From Sphingomonas sp. Leaf10 (GTDB lineage Bacteria; Pseudomonadota; Alphaproteobacteria; Sphingomonadales; Sphingomonadaceae), in the NCBI RefSeq assembly GCF_001421245.1, contig NZ_LMKE01000023.1:34482-98481 (forward strand): DNA of 64,000 nucleotides, in the 5' to 3' direction. This document shows positions 53,172 through 63,440 of this stretch, piece by piece. Positions within the stretch are counted from its first letter, which is position 1. Every line of letters starts with the position of its first letter. The notes under the pieces were generated by a model, which did no database searches, was not told the origin of the DNA, and saw only the letters and a program-made list of their open reading frames with translations. The translations under genes and the position numbers were made by a program.

Positions 53172-54778
53172 AGCGACGCGATTTCCTTGCCGGTTCCTTG
53201 GCATTGACCGGGAGCGCCGCTGCTGGCGCTCAGCATAACGGCACGATCCGACCGACCTGGTCGTCCCTCGCCGACTCCTATGTCGCACCCGAATGGTTTC
53301 GCGATGCGAAGTTCGGCATCTGGGGTCATTGGGGTCCGCAGTGCCAGCCGGAGGCAGGTGATTGGTATGGACGCCAAATGTATCAGCAGGGCAACTCCTT
53401 CTACGACCGTCACATAGGCCAGTACGGCCACCCCGCCGATACCGGGTTTCTCGACATAATAGGAACGTGGAAGGCGGAGCGCTGGGACCCTGCTGCGTTG
53501 GTACGTCGCTACAAGGCGGCGGGCGCACGTTATTTCGTGAGCATGGCTTGTCATCACGACAACCTTGACCTGTTCGACAGTCCGCATCCCTGGAACAGTA
53601 CCCGCGTCGGGCCACGTCGAGACATTGTGGGCGAATGGAAGCAGGCTGCGCGTGCCGAAGGTCTACGGTTCGGCGTCAGCAACCATGCCAGCCATGCCTG
53701 GCATTGGTGGCAGACCGCGTACGGGTACGACCCTATCGGCCCACGTGCAGGACAGCGCTACGACGCAGCACGTCTGACCAAGGCTGACGGGCGCGGAAAA
53801 TGGTGGGACGGGCTCGATCCGCAGGACCTGTACACCAAACCAGTAATGGCGCCGCCTGACGGCTTCACGACCGTCGAGCAGATGGAAGCATGGCTAGCAG
53901 CGACCAGCGGACGTTGGATGGAATTTGCTCCGGCTGCCAATCTTGCCTTCGTTGATGGATGGCTGCGGCGGCAGAAGGCTCTGGTTGAGCGGTACGATCC
54001 GGATCTTGTCTATCTGGACGATTACGGTCTGCCGTTCGGACCGACCGGGTTGGAAGCGCTGGCTCATTACTACAACCATGCAGTCGAACGGTCCGGCCGT
54101 GCCGACGTTGTCCTCACCGGTAAGGTATTGTCGGCGTTCCAACGGAAGGCAATGGTTGAGGATATCGAGCGTGGCTTCTCTGATCGGCTGCGCGACGAGC
54201 CTTGGCAGACCTGCACCTGCATCGGCGACTGGCACTACAACCGTGACCGGTTCGTCGAGAAATCCTACGTACCTGCAGTGCAGGTACTGCAACGGCTCGC
54301 TGACGTAGTATCCAAGAACGGCAACCTGCTGCTGTCGGTGCCGATACGCGGAGACGGTACGATAGATGCCGAGGAAGAACGCATCGTCGATGCGATCGGC
54401 GGGTGGATGCGCGTCAACGGCGATGCGATTTATGGTACGCGGCCTTGGCGGATTTATGGTGAGGGACCGACTGACTTGTCAGGGGGGATGCACAATGAAG
54501 GACAGGCGGCAAAGCTGGGCGCGCAGGACGTTCGCTTCACGACGAAGTCCGGTGCCCTAAACGTAATCCTACTTGCTTGGCCGAATTCACCTGTAAGCAT
54601 CAAGTCGCTCAGCACCAGTGCTATAGGGCGTATCGAGAAGGCCATGCTGCTAGGGAACGGGCCAATTGCTGTGCAGCACAATGCCGAAGGGCTAACGCTA
54701 TCGTTGCCACCCGCCTCCCCCGGTGCAATGCTGCCGGTCATTCGGTTAGACGGTAATCGTTTGGCCCTGGATGCCTAG
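53168..54778 (+). CDS. Alpha-L-fucosidase, GH29 family (536 aa)
   Basis: MKRRDFLAGSLALTGSAAAGA is a twin-arginine signal, so the enzyme is exported folded. WFRDAKFGIWGHWGPQCQPE near residue 43 and ARYFVSMACHHDNLDLFDS near residue 118 are GH29 signatures. The nucleophile region reads LVYLDDYGLPFGPTGLEAL near residue 280 and SKNGNLLLSVP lies further on. It should hydrolyse alpha-L-fucosyl residues, as found on xyloglucan galactose side chains. With GH35, GH31 and GH74 this covers the sugars of fucosylated xyloglucan. It is translationally coupled to the halogenase, which is unusual. Confidence 0.92.
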   Translation: MKRRDFLAGSLALTGSAAAGAQHNGTIRPTWSSLADSYVAPEWFRDAKFGIWGHWGPQCQPEAGDWYGRQMYQQGNSFYDRHIGQYGHPADTGFLDIIGTWKAERWDPAALVRRYKAAGARYFVSMACHHDNLDLFDSPHPWNSTRVGPRRDIVGEWKQAARAEGLRFGVSNHASHAWHWWQTAYGYDPIGPRAGQRYDAARLTKADGRGKWWDGLDPQDLYTKPVMAPPDGFTTVEQMEAWLAATSGRWMEFAPAANLAFVDGWLRRQKALVERYDPDLVYLDDYGLPFGPTGLEALAHYYNHAVERSGRADVVLTGKVLSAFQRKAMVEDIERGFSDRLRDEPWQTCTCIGDWHYNRDRFVEKSYVPAVQVLQRLADVVSKNGNLLLSVPIRGDGTIDAEEERIVDAIGGWMRVNGDAIYGTRPWRIYGEGPTDLSGGMHNEGQAAKLGAQDVRFTTKSGALNVILLAWPNSPVSIKSLSTSAIGRIEKAMLLGNGPIAVQHNAEGLTLSLPPASPGAMLPVIRLDGNRLALDA

Positions 54779-55171
54779 AATAATTAGAATGGTTAGCGGA
54801 GAAAGATCCACACTACGCGAAATACGGCGAAGCTCGACACAGAAGGTTGGCACCATCGGCCCCGACACGAACAACCGGTCACAGAATGGTCGCTGCTCTG
54901 TTGGCCAACCTGCGTCGGCCTTCGCTCTCGTCCAGTTCTACGTTCAGATGGTCCGCCCCTGTCACGACGTTGAGCTTCTACATCCGCGCATCAGTAAGTG
55001 GTGATGGTAGCAGACCGGTCATTCTAGTTGGCACCAAACGCCGGCGTTCGCCGCCGTTAGCCCTCAACTTGAACGAACTGCATTCTACCGGGCTCGGTCG
55101 CCCGGAAGCGGACAGGTGCCTTACGATCAGGTATTCGCCTCCCGCCAAGTCGTGCAGGTGAACCGTAGCGG
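54779..55171. other. Transition from xyloglucan locus to decay zone
   Basis: No gene is firmly supported. A minus-strand frame at 54978-55205 reads GGEYLIVRHLSASGRPSPVE and could be the remnant of a small conserved protein, but it overlaps the end of the next gene and shows no ribosome site. The region marks the left border of the IS-rich zone. Confidence 0.4.
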
Positions 55172-55468
55172 TTAGCCGCGCAAGCGCCGGGTCAGCTGCT
55201 CCCATTCATCCTCCGTTCGCGGAAACGGATCTGCAGGCGTTGGTACTTCCGTAACCGCTCTCATGTGCGGTCCCCGTCGGCCACATCGATCGCAACGGAT
55301 GCGGTGCGCGAGACCCTCCAGTTGCGTATTCCAGCCCCGACAAAGCGCGTACCTGCAGAACCGGAAAGCATCATAGACGTGCACCTTTCCGCAGGCACAG
55401 GTGACGCGAAGGTTGGCCTTGTGTTTGACGAGGTCATGGAGGCTTTGGAGGCGGGTGTTCGCGGACAC
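55172..55468 (-). CDS. Small zinc-ribbon-like protein (98 aa)
   Basis: The protein has four cysteine pairs or knuckles: VTCACGKV, RFCRYALCRG, and RIRCDRCGRRG. These would bind zinc. The first 25 residues form a basic helix, and the tail is acidic (FPRTEDEWEQLTRRL). I recall similar proteins in sphingomonad mobile or accessory regions, with no known function. It may bind nucleic acid, but this is inference. It is followed downstream only by weak frames and is one of two small genes that survive in this zone. Confidence 0.7.
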   Translation of the reverse strand: MSANTRLQSLHDLVKHKANLRVTCACGKVHVYDAFRFCRYALCRGWNTQLEGLAHRIRCDRCGRRGPHMRAVTEVPTPADPFPRTEDEWEQLTRRLRG

Positions 55469-55469
55469 G

Positions 55470-55658
55470 TCACAACGGAAGCCGAAGCTGGTTCAGATCG
55501 GCAGCAGGCGCCGGATTGATGCGGTCGCATATCGTCAGGGCAAGCTCCTTGGCGGCTTGCTGACGGAGATGTTCGGATGGAGCAGTTAGGCCAACGCGCG
55601 CCCAACCTGCCGAGGTGAGCAGCGCGTCGGTGATCTGAGCGGGGTCAATGCGTTCCAT
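55470..55658 (-). CDS. Small DUF6771-like protein (62 aa)
   Basis: Starts MERIDPAQITDALLTSAGWA and ends DLNQLRLPL. The N-terminal MERIDPxQIxDALLTSxGWARVGLT and a helical centre (LRQQAAKELALTICDRI) match my memory of the DUF6771 family, which is small and common in sphingomonads. No function is known. It lies one base upstream of the zinc-ribbon gene, so the two are probably co-transcribed accessory genes. Confidence 0.7.
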   Translation of the reverse strand: MERIDPAQITDALLTSAGWARVGLTAPSEHLRQQAAKELALTICDRINPAPAADLNQLRLPL

Positions 55659-55773
55659 TCCTGTATAGGAACATAAAGGGAACGATTCGACAAGTCGGTT
55701 TGAATTATTTCATAGGTGGAAGCCGTGGCAGCAGCAGACGCTTGGTAGGGTAACTGGCCACCAAACGCGCGCA

Positions 55774-55983
55774 CTAAACTGCTCGGCTTTTACGCGTAGG
55801 CGGCTTCGGCCCTCTTCGCTCCCCGACGACCCTTTGACGACACCGGGCCAGAAGTGTCTGCAGGCGCAGACTCGTCCGAGTTCGCTTGGCCTTGCGTCCA
55901 AGGCCGATCCGTTTGGCCATGTCACGGCGGCTCTCGCTGTATGCTTTAGCGACCATTTGATAGTCGGCCTTGAGACCATAGCA
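55774..55983 (-). pseudogene. MucR/Ros-type regulator, C-terminal remnant
   Basis: The minus-strand frame reads [18 protein letters not shown], then [16 protein letters not shown] and a basic tail to the stop at 55774. YGLxPDYPMVAPxY...AxxIGLG is the C-terminal signature of MucR-type zinc-finger regulators. The zinc-finger part upstream is missing and is replaced by the end of an IS3 transposase at about 55983. The protein cannot bind DNA in the normal way. Confidence 0.7.
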
Positions 55984-55984
55984 A

Positions 55985-56735
55985 CCAGAGACCGACCGGT
56001 GTTGTCGCGCATGAGCGCAGGTGAAGCAACGGGCGAGGTTAACCCCGCCCGTTGCTGTTCGAGCCCGGCAGCGAAGGCTGCCGGAGTGGCGTAGCCGAGC
56101 GACGAGAGCGGTCGCTCGGTGTTGTAGTCGTCGACCCAGCGGGCGAGGATCGAGCGGGCCTGACCAATGGTGAAGAACAGCGCCTCGTTGAGCGGCTCGT
56201 CGCGCATGCGACCGTTGAAGCTCTCGACAAACCCGTTCTGCGTGGGCTTGCCCGGCGCGATGTGATGCCACTCGACGCCTGCATCGCCCGACCAGGCGAG
56301 CACCGCGTTCGACGTCAGCTCGGTCCCGTTGTCGCTGACGATCATCTTCGGCCTGCCACGCTCGGCAATCAGGTCGGCCAGCTCGCGCACGACCCGCCGA
56401 CCGGAGATCGAGGTGTCCACCACGGCGCGCAGGCATTCGCGCGTGACGTCGTCGACGATGTTCAGCACCCGGAAGCGCCGACCGGTGGCGAGCTGGTCAT
56501 GCACGAAGTCCAGACTCCAGCGCTGGTTGGGCAGCGCCAGCACCGGCGCAGGCGCCCGCGCGCCAACGGCGCGCGTTCGTCCCTTCCTGCGTCTGACCGT
56601 CAGGCCCTCCTCGCGGTAGAGACGCTGCGTCTTCTTGCGGTTGATGGTGACGCCGTCACGCCGCAGCAGGATGTGTACCCGCAGCGCCCCCCCGCAGTCG
56701 AACCTGCTGATGGACTGGTGCACCGGGGGGGAGAA
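55985..56735 (-). pseudogene. IS3 family transposase OrfB, 5' truncated
   Basis: From [20 protein letters not shown] the protein follows IS3 OrfB through the DDE domain: [14 protein letters not shown] (first D), [16 protein letters not shown] (second D), and [16 protein letters not shown] (E). It ends SLVAM where it meets the MucR remnant. Upstream of SISRFDCGG the sequence no longer matches OrfB and OrfA is missing, so the element cannot move alone. Its tail resembles the one at 63956-64000. Confidence 0.85.
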
Positions 56736-56772
56736 GTGCCGGTCGGCATACGGCGCTGCGAGGCCGGCCATG

Positions 56773-56901
56773 CATGCCGACGAGGACTCCTACCAAAAGT
56801 TGCAGCTCCTGCTTCTCGAGGGTGTCGACGCCGAGCGGGCTTGGCAGGAGGAACTTCAGCGGGCCGTAGGTCGAGATATTCCCGCGAAGTCGTCGTTCTG
56901 A
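56773..56901 (+). other. Short coding-like fragment (43 aa), unknown
   Basis: The frame starts at ATG 56773 with [20 protein letters not shown] and continues ERAWQEELQRAVGRDIPAKSSF to TGA. It has a helical, acidic look like small antitoxin or accessory proteins, but no family or ribosome site is evident. It could be a tail left from a deleted gene. Confidence 0.3.
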
Positions 56902-57102
56902 ACCAGATCCGCGGTAGGAGCGGATCATACCTCGTCGACCATGTCCGAAGTGACATGGTCGACGCAGTCGTCGAGCCGAGGTTTCCGGGGAGGAAAAGAG
57001 GCGCAATATACTTCGATTCCGGGCAGATCAGATCGACCGTCGGACGCGATAAAGCCGATCACTTATCGATTCGGTTCCCCCGTCGACTGGATCGAACCCG
57101 TC

Positions 57103-57655
57103 CTATTCGGCGGCCACCGAGGATCCTAGTTCTTGATCCTCATCCTCGCCAAGAACGAGATCGATCAGGTCTGATGCTTCCGGACCCTCAAGCATCTCAA
57201 CGTCCCGTAGCTTCCTCGTGACTGCGCGGGTGCGCTTGCCCGCTTCGTCGACGGTCCTGCGAGCGGTATCCAACTGCTTGCCAAGCTTCTCCCAGACCTG
57301 CCCGTATTTGGTGAACTCGGCCTTTGCCGCGCCGAGAACCTGCCAAACCTCGCTTGACCGCTTCTCGATCGCAAGCGTGCGAAACCCCATCTGCAAACTG
57401 CTCAAGAGGGCGGCAAGGGTCGTGGGGCCTTGGATCATGACGCGGTGCTTCGTCTGCATGTCGCTGGCCAACCCGGGTCCTCGCTTCTTCGCGAAACGTC
57501 GCAGGAAGTGTGGTGGCGATTTGTTCGAGGACGGCGATCCGGGTGATGAGTTCCTCCGGCAGCGAGGCCGGCCGTCCGACTTTCAGCAGGATCACCACGC
57601 ACAGGACGACGACGATGATTGCCAATCCCAACGCCGCGTAAACCGCAAGCTCCAT
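57103..57655 (-). pseudogene. rmuC: rmuC with internal deletion and frameshift
   Basis: The 5' piece from ATG 57655 encodes MELAVYAALGLAIIVVVLCV, the membrane anchor of RmuC, and continues to REEARTR. The next piece, in a different frame, encodes the C-terminus (MIQGPTTLAALLSSLQMGFR, then KAEFTKYGQVWEKLGKQL). RmuC normally has 400 or more residues with a nuclease-fold core between these parts. Here only about 190 codons remain, so the core is lost. The intact protein limits recombination-linked inversions. A functional copy may exist elsewhere. Confidence 0.8.
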
Positions 57656-57795
57656 CTTCTTTTCTCCTTCGCATCAGAGCATGCCGTGCACCCGCTCCGT
57701 TCTTGCTGGGACCGTACAGAGCCTGAAACAAAAGCGACAGCGAGCTCCGCAAGTCCATCCAGACAGGACGGTTCAATTCTGCGTTGCTTGCGAGC

Positions 57796-58062
57796 TCAAT
57801 CTGGTCGCTGATTGGGATGTGCAAGCTGCCGAACGATGCCGTTGAAAGCCGCCGTACATCCCCGTGCACGCCCGATATCGTGATCGGTACCGGCAGAGTT
57901 CCAGAACATGTCGAGCGGCCATCGTTCGGGACAATCCGCAATCAGGCACCGAAGCGCGAGACGCACCTCAATGGTGTCGACCTTGCCCTTGTCCGACCGG
58001 CCGGCCGCCGCGCGCAGGATGTGCAGCGACAGTTCGACGATGATCCGCTGATGGCACGACAT
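57796..58062 (-). CDS. Hypothetical small protein (88 aa)
   Basis: The frame starts MSCHQRIIVELSLHILRAAA and continues through GKVDTIEVRLALRCLI and DCPERWPLDMFWNSAG to a stop at 57796. The pattern looks coding (GC-rich third positions, amphipathic helices, conserved-looking Trp and Cys), but I do not recognise the family. Just upstream, an in-frame RDSYWPPHANGIDPGQVVRI stretch looks like the tail of another lost gene. Both seem to be leftovers of an accessory element cut by an IS5 insertion. Confidence 0.45.
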   Translation of the reverse strand: MSCHQRIIVELSLHILRAAAGRSDKGKVDTIEVRLALRCLIADCPERWPLDMFWNSAGTDHDIGRARGCTAAFNGIVRQLAHPNQRPD

Positions 58063-58162
58063 GGACGATCACTGGAAGTCGCGCGACTTGATCCGCACCA
58101 CCTGTCCGGGATCGATGCCGTTGGCGTGCGGCGGCCAATAGCTGTCGCGCGGACCCGGCCGC

Positions 58163-58367
58163 CACCCCAGCGCTTCCACCGGTTGTAGAGCGTCTTGTGT
58201 GGCCCATAGGGGCTGGGCGCATCTCGCCAGCGCAGCCCATTGCGGTTGACGAAGACGATGCCGCTCAGAACCCGTCGGTCGTCCACCCGCGGCCGGCCGT
58301 GGCTCTTGGGAAAGAACGGCCGCAGCCGCTCAATCTGCTCATCCGTCAGCCAAAACAAGTCACTCAT
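58163..58367 (-). pseudogene. IS5 family transposase N-terminal fragment
   Basis: MSDLFWLTDEQIERLRPFFP then SHGRPRVDDRRVLSGIVFV and GLRWRDAPSPYGPHKTLYNR are the N-terminal part of IS5 (IS5/IS427-like) transposases. The match stops after about 68 residues at WKRWG, where unrelated sequence begins. No catalytic residues remain on this piece. Confidence 0.85.
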
Positions 58368-58653
58368 TCCGGTCTCCTCGCGGGAGCCTGAATCAGATCG
58401 CGACGCTCACATCAATGGGTCCGGACCCTAACCGGCATTCAACTTGTGCGTTGCCGTCAAAAATATTCATTGCGCTGCGAAGTTGATAAGTAGCAGGGGT
58501 TGGAAAGGCTACCCTTCGCTAAAGTAGCATTTTAATCGCTAACTATTTGAGAAAATTCATTACCCTTACGAACGTCGTAAAGGGCAACGGCATTCCCTCC
58601 GATAGCGGAGGCTGTCGAAGCGGACGGGACATGCCCGGCTTCGACGCTATTGC

Positions 58654-59060
58654 TCAGAGTCCGTTTGAGGACGTTCGGTGACGGACGATCTGGCGCAGCT
58701 TGAGGCTGCGGAGCGCCACATGGATCGGGGCTTCGCAGACGTCGAGGCGTTGCTCGTAATCCCGAACGGGTCGCTTCCATTTGATCATTGATCTGGAGGT
58801 ACGCTCGACACTCCAGGGCCGAGGCAGGATCTGGGAGCCGGTCGCAATACGCGGCATTTACGATGCCGGGTGCGGTTACAGGCACCGGTGCTATCGGAAA
58901 CGTCGGCGGTGGCGAAATCGACCATCAGCAGCCTTTCGTCGGCATCGACGGCGATGTGGCGCTTGCGGCCGACGACCGCCTTCCCGGCATCGACCCCACG
59001 CTTTTGTGCCGCTGGCGCCGTGATCGACCGGCTGCCAACGCGCAAAGTCGTCCGTCAACG
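58654..59060 (-). pseudogene. IS5 family transposase remnant (middle and C-terminus)
   Basis: The piece [20 protein letters not shown] with [17 protein letters not shown] is the central IS5 segment (KGRKRHI-x-VDT). In another frame [20 protein letters not shown], then ALRSLKLRQIVRH, is the C-terminus with the catalytic glutamate region. They are joined with a deletion and frameshift. It looks like a different IS5 element from the fragment at 58163. Confidence 0.75.
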
Positions 59061-59175
59061 CACTCTGAAACTGTCTCCAATACAACTATCGTCGAATTTC
59101 GCCCGGCGCAGGCTGAGAGTGCCATTATTCACAGGATGTGCCGGAGCGGGCGTTCGCCACCCGCTCCGGCTCCAA

Positions 59176-62061
59176 TCACAAACCGTAGGACAGGCGCAGA
59201 TAGCCGAAGCGGCCCGGCACGTCATAGGTCGTCGGGTCGTAGTTGTTGAGGCTGCACGAGAAGCAGGCCGGCGGGTCCTGATCGAAGACGTTGTTGACTC
59301 CCAGCGTCAGCGCGAAGCGGCTGTCCATCCATGCCGGGCGGAAGGCGAGTTGGACGTCGCCGTACAGCCGTTCCTTTAGCACCGTCGTGTTCTGGATTTC
59401 GCGGACGTCGTCGATGAACCGACCGGTAAAGGACGCAGTCACCGGCCCGACCGCCCAGTCGATCGTCGCCAGCCCCTTGAACCGGGGATAGGCCTGATCC
59501 GGGCTGCCGCGCTCGGTCCCCTGATAGCGGGTCGTCGTGGTCCCGTTGGTGGCAGGCACGGTTTCCTGATAGCCCAGCAGATAGTTGCCGATCACCGACA
59601 GCCCGAACACGCCAGCGCCCGTTTCGCGGGTGCGCAGCGTGAAGGTCGCGTCGATGCCGCGCGTGCGGATGCCGCCGGTGTTGAGCAACAGCCCGCTGAT
59701 CGACGAGATGAAGCCGTTGGCGGTCCGCGTCGTCGCCGCGCACGACAGCGGATCGCCGGTCAGCGCGCAGCGGCCGAGCAACACGTCGGCAGGAATGGCG
59801 GCGATCGCGTCGCGCACCCGGACGTCGTAATAATTGACCTCCAGGCTAAGCGCGCTGGCAAAGCCGCCACGCGCCCATGCCGGGCTGTAGGCGCCGCCGA
59901 ACAGCAGCGTACGCGCTTTTTCGGGCTGCAACGCCGAATTGCCGCCGGTCAGGACCGGCAACTGGCCCGCCGGTTCGGCATAGCTGCCACTGGCCGGCAC
60001 GCCGTCGGCGATGCAGTTCGTGCGCGCGGTGGCGTTGGTGCGGAACAGGCTGCCCGCAACGTTCGAACAGGGATCGGGCAGCGACTGGTCGAAGCGCGAC
60101 TGCGCGCCGAACAATTCGCCGATCGACGGCGCACGAACGCTTTCCGCATAGGATCCGCGCAGCAACAGGTCCGACACCGGCTTCCACAACGCGCCACCGG
60201 TCAGCGTCGTATTGCCGCCAAACGTCGAATAGTCCGAATGGCGAACCGCACCGTTCAGTTCGAGGCTGCTGAAGAACGGCACGTCCTTCAGCAGCGGCAG
60301 GCGGATTTCGCCATAGACTTCATCGACGTTGAAGCTGCCACGCGCGGCCTGCGCCGGAATGTCCGCGCCCAGCCCCGCCTGAATCAACGGATCGGGGGTG
60401 AAGCTGCCCGACTGGAAGCGATGTTCATAACCGATCGCGATGCCGACCGGACCACCCGGCAGGTCGAACAACTGGCCCGACAGGTTGGCGGTATAGTCGT
60501 TCAGCACCTGATTGCTGCGGGCGCGTTCGTCGAAGCCGATGAAGCCCAGCATCGCCGGGGTGATCGACCCGACCCCGCCAAAGACGTTGAGCGGTACGCA
60601 TTCGCCGGTGCACTGGCCGATCGGACCCAGCGCCTGGCGCAGGCGGGCGACGTTGACGTTGCCGGTGAACAGCTGCTTGGCATCGTTATAGCCGACGACC
60701 GCGCTGGCATCCCAATACCAGTTGCGGCCCATCATCTCGAACTGGCCGTCGAGCGTGCCGGTGACCGACATGGTATCGACGGTCTGGCTGTAGGTGCGCT
60801 GCCCCGCCTCGACCAGACGGCGGAAGATCGCCGAATAGGTCGCGGGCTGACCATTGTCGCCGCCGTTGAGCGTGCGGCCGAACGGGTTGAACGGGTTGGT
60901 TACGTCGATCGAAACGGTACGCGTCAGCGGCCCGCCGCCCGCATCCGGGCCGATCGGCAGCGGCAGGAACGCGGCCTGGTTCTGCGACTGGCGGTGGTTG
61001 TAGACGGCCTTCACGCGCAGGTTCAGTGCTTCGGAAAATTCGGCGCGGGCGTTGACGAAGCCGCCATAGCGTTCGCTGGGCGTCAGGAAATAGTTGAACG
61101 GCGCGAAATTGAACCGGTCGCCGGCGGTGAACGCCTTGAAATCGCCACCGGCCAGCGTCGGGTCGTACACCGGCGTGCGGCTGATCACCGGCGCGCGCAG
61201 CGTCAGGTTCTGGCCATTGACGATGAAGCGGCCCAGCGGCGTGTAGCTGGAACAGCCCCCAATCGGGTCGGCACAGCTGGTCTGGCCGGGATTGGGGAAC
61301 AGCGAGATATCGCGGTCGGCGGCGCTGACCGATCGTTGGCGGATGTAGAAGGCACCGGCGACGAAATCGACCGGCTGGTTCGACCCGTTACCCCAGCTCA
61401 GCTGGTAGTTTTCGGTCTCGCCATCGCCCTGTTCGAGAAACTGGCCATATTGCGCCTGTGCGCGGAAGCCTTTTTGACTCGATTTCGTGATGATGTTGAC
61501 GACGCCGGCGATCGCGTCCGATCCGTACAGCGGCGACGCCCCCGATTGCAGCACCTCGACCCGGCCGATCATCACGTCGGGGATCGAGTTGAGGTCGACC
61601 GACGCCGGAATGCCGCTGGCCGAGGCACCGTTGACGTAACGCAGACCGTCGACCAGCACGAGCGTCCGCTTTGCACCCAAATAGCGCAGGTCGATCGCTG
61701 CCGATCCGGCGCCGACGCCACCGCCGTCCGGCGGATTGCCGAAATTGCCGGAATTGTTGAACTTGGTGTTCAGCCCGCCGGCCGAGCTGGGAATGCGTTG
61801 CAACACGTCGGCGATCGACGACAGCCCGGTGCGCGCAATCGCCTGTTCATCGACGCTGACGACCGGCGACGGCTGATCGGTCGGATCGCGACGAATGCGG
61901 GAACCGGTCACCACGATCTCACCGGTGGCGTCGGGATCGTCGGCGACGTTGGGGCTGGACACGGAAGGCGCTGTCTGGGCGTCCGCAGCGGTAGCCAGGG
62001 TCGTAGACACGATAGCGAGAACGGCCCCGCCGCATAATACGGCCGATCGGAAACTCAGCAT
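59176..62061 (-). CDS. Orphan TonB-dependent receptor (961 aa)
   Basis: Starts [20 protein letters not shown] at 62061, a signal peptide. [21 protein letters not shown] and the plug motifs [41 protein letters not shown] and [19 protein letters not shown] follow. It ends [11 protein letters not shown]. The VTGSRI-x-RRD plug with [14 protein letters not shown] is a separate TBDR subgroup from the other three in the window; members often take up peptides, oligosaccharides or unknown plant compounds. No enzyme or regulator gene is beside it. IS remnants flank it on both sides, yet the reading frame is intact, so it is probably still functional. Confidence 0.9.
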   Translation of the reverse strand: MLSFRSAVLCGGAVLAIVSTTLATAADAQTAPSVSSPNVADDPDATGEIVVTGSRIRRDPTDQPSPVVSVDEQAIARTGLSSIADVLQRIPSSAGGLNTKFNNSGNFGNPPDGGGVGAGSAAIDLRYLGAKRTLVLVDGLRYVNGASASGIPASVDLNSIPDVMIGRVEVLQSGASPLYGSDAIAGVVNIITKSSQKGFRAQAQYGQFLEQGDGETENYQLSWGNGSNQPVDFVAGAFYIRQRSVSAADRDISLFPNPGQTSCADPIGGCSSYTPLGRFIVNGQNLTLRAPVISRTPVYDPTLAGGDFKAFTAGDRFNFAPFNYFLTPSERYGGFVNARAEFSEALNLRVKAVYNHRQSQNQAAFLPLPIGPDAGGGPLTRTVSIDVTNPFNPFGRTLNGGDNGQPATYSAIFRRLVEAGQRTYSQTVDTMSVTGTLDGQFEMMGRNWYWDASAVVGYNDAKQLFTGNVNVARLRQALGPIGQCTGECVPLNVFGGVGSITPAMLGFIGFDERARSNQVLNDYTANLSGQLFDLPGGPVGIAIGYEHRFQSGSFTPDPLIQAGLGADIPAQAARGSFNVDEVYGEIRLPLLKDVPFFSSLELNGAVRHSDYSTFGGNTTLTGGALWKPVSDLLLRGSYAESVRAPSIGELFGAQSRFDQSLPDPCSNVAGSLFRTNATARTNCIADGVPASGSYAEPAGQLPVLTGGNSALQPEKARTLLFGGAYSPAWARGGFASALSLEVNYYDVRVRDAIAAIPADVLLGRCALTGDPLSCAATTRTANGFISSISGLLLNTGGIRTRGIDATFTLRTRETGAGVFGLSVIGNYLLGYQETVPATNGTTTTRYQGTERGSPDQAYPRFKGLATIDWAVGPVTASFTGRFIDDVREIQNTTVLKERLYGDVQLAFRPAWMDSRFALTLGVNNVFDQDPPACFSCSLNNYDPTTYDVPGRFGYLRLSYGL

Positions 62062-62493
62062 GTTAGCAAACCCCCATGTTGCTGTTTTATTATGAGACAA
62101 GGCTCGCGGGATGGATGCCGATCTGCAAGTCGGTTTTCCATGGCGAACTTGTACGGTGGTGCAATTGTCGCACTGTGTTGTGGATAAGCCACATCGCCCG
62201 AGAACGCATACGGCAATAATTACATCAATATTCTTAAAAGCGATGGATGCTCCACCACGCATCTTAGCTGGATCATTTAAGCAGCGGGAACAGCGTCTTC
62301 GCTTCCTGCGAGCAGCACTGCATCCCTATCGGGCGCTACCCAAACGGGGGTCGCTACTCCGGTTCGGCAATTGGGCCTGACGCTAATGATACGGCGCCGA
62401 CAAGCGGCCATTGAAGCGTTTTGGCGGACAGGATGCATCTTTGCGATGTTGCGCTTCACCAGCAGCCGGCGAGCAAACATTCTCACGTTGAGA
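62062..62493. other. Upstream region of orphan TBDR
   Basis: About 430 bases separate the receptor start from the IS3 left end. The A+T-rich segment at about 62210-62240 could hold the promoter. The rest includes low-complexity frames on both strands without motif. Confidence 0.4.
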
Positions 62494-62557
62494 TGAAGCG
62501 TCCCGGGTTTCCCACAGGCAGTTTGGTTTGGGTCATGGCGCCATAGCGAGTTTCTTC

Positions 62558-63440
62558 TATGCGGCATAGTAGTTGGCCTCGGCTTCAGCGGGGGTGACCT
62601 AGCCGACGGGACCGAATATGCGATGGTTGTTGAACCAATTGACCCAGCGCAGCGTCGCCATTTCGACAGCCGCGAGGCTTGGCCAAGATCGCTGACGCCA
62701 GATGACCTCAGCCTTGAACAACCCGTTGATCGTCTCGGCGAGGGCATTGTCATAGGAGTCCCGACGCTGCCGACGCAGGGCACCAGCTTCGCCTCGGCCA
62801 GGCGCTGGGTGTAGCTCATGGCAAGGTATTGCGAGCGCCTGTCCGAGTGGTGGACGAGACCATCGCTGGCGGTGGGGCGACGGGCATGGATGGCCTGCTC
62901 CAGGGCATCCAGCACGAAGCCCGCAGTCGCGCTGCTGCTGACCTTCCAGCCGACGATCCGGCGGGCGAACGCATCGATGACGAACGCAATGTAGACGAAA
63001 CCCGCCCAGCTATGGACGTAGGTGAAATTCACTACCCACAAGGCATTCGGGCGCTGAACCTCGAAGGCCCGATTGACCTTGTCGAGCCGGCACTGGGCCT
63101 TGCGGTCGGGAACGGTGGTGATGCACGACTTCCCGCGCCGGACACCGGCCAGCCCCATCGCCTTCACCAGCCGCTCGACCGTGCATTTCGCGATGGTGCC
63201 GCCGTCACGCAGCAGCTGGCGCCAAACCTAGCGCGAGCCGTACAGGCCGAAGCTGGCCTCATGGACGCGCCGGATATGGCCCCTCAACTCGTCGTCACGC
63301 CGGGCGCGGGCGAACCGTTTGCCCGGGTCCGCGAGGCGTGCGCCATGTTGATGATCTGAGGAGGGGGCGACCGCCAGTTCCCGGCAGATCGGCTCGATCC
63401 CAAGCTTTTCTCGATGGAAGTCGATGAACGCCATCGTCAT
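62558..63440 (-). pseudogene. IS3 orfB with two nonsense codons and a frameshift
   Basis: It begins [24 protein letters not shown] at 63230-63228 follows GLYGSR, where a lysine is expected. The DDE region RPNALWVVNFTYVHSW contains N where the first catalytic D usually lies (normally VxDFTYV). A one-base loss near 62757 comes before SYDNALAETINGLFKAEV. A further TAG interrupts FGPVG-VTPAEAEANYYAA. The gene is clearly dead. Confidence 0.85.
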
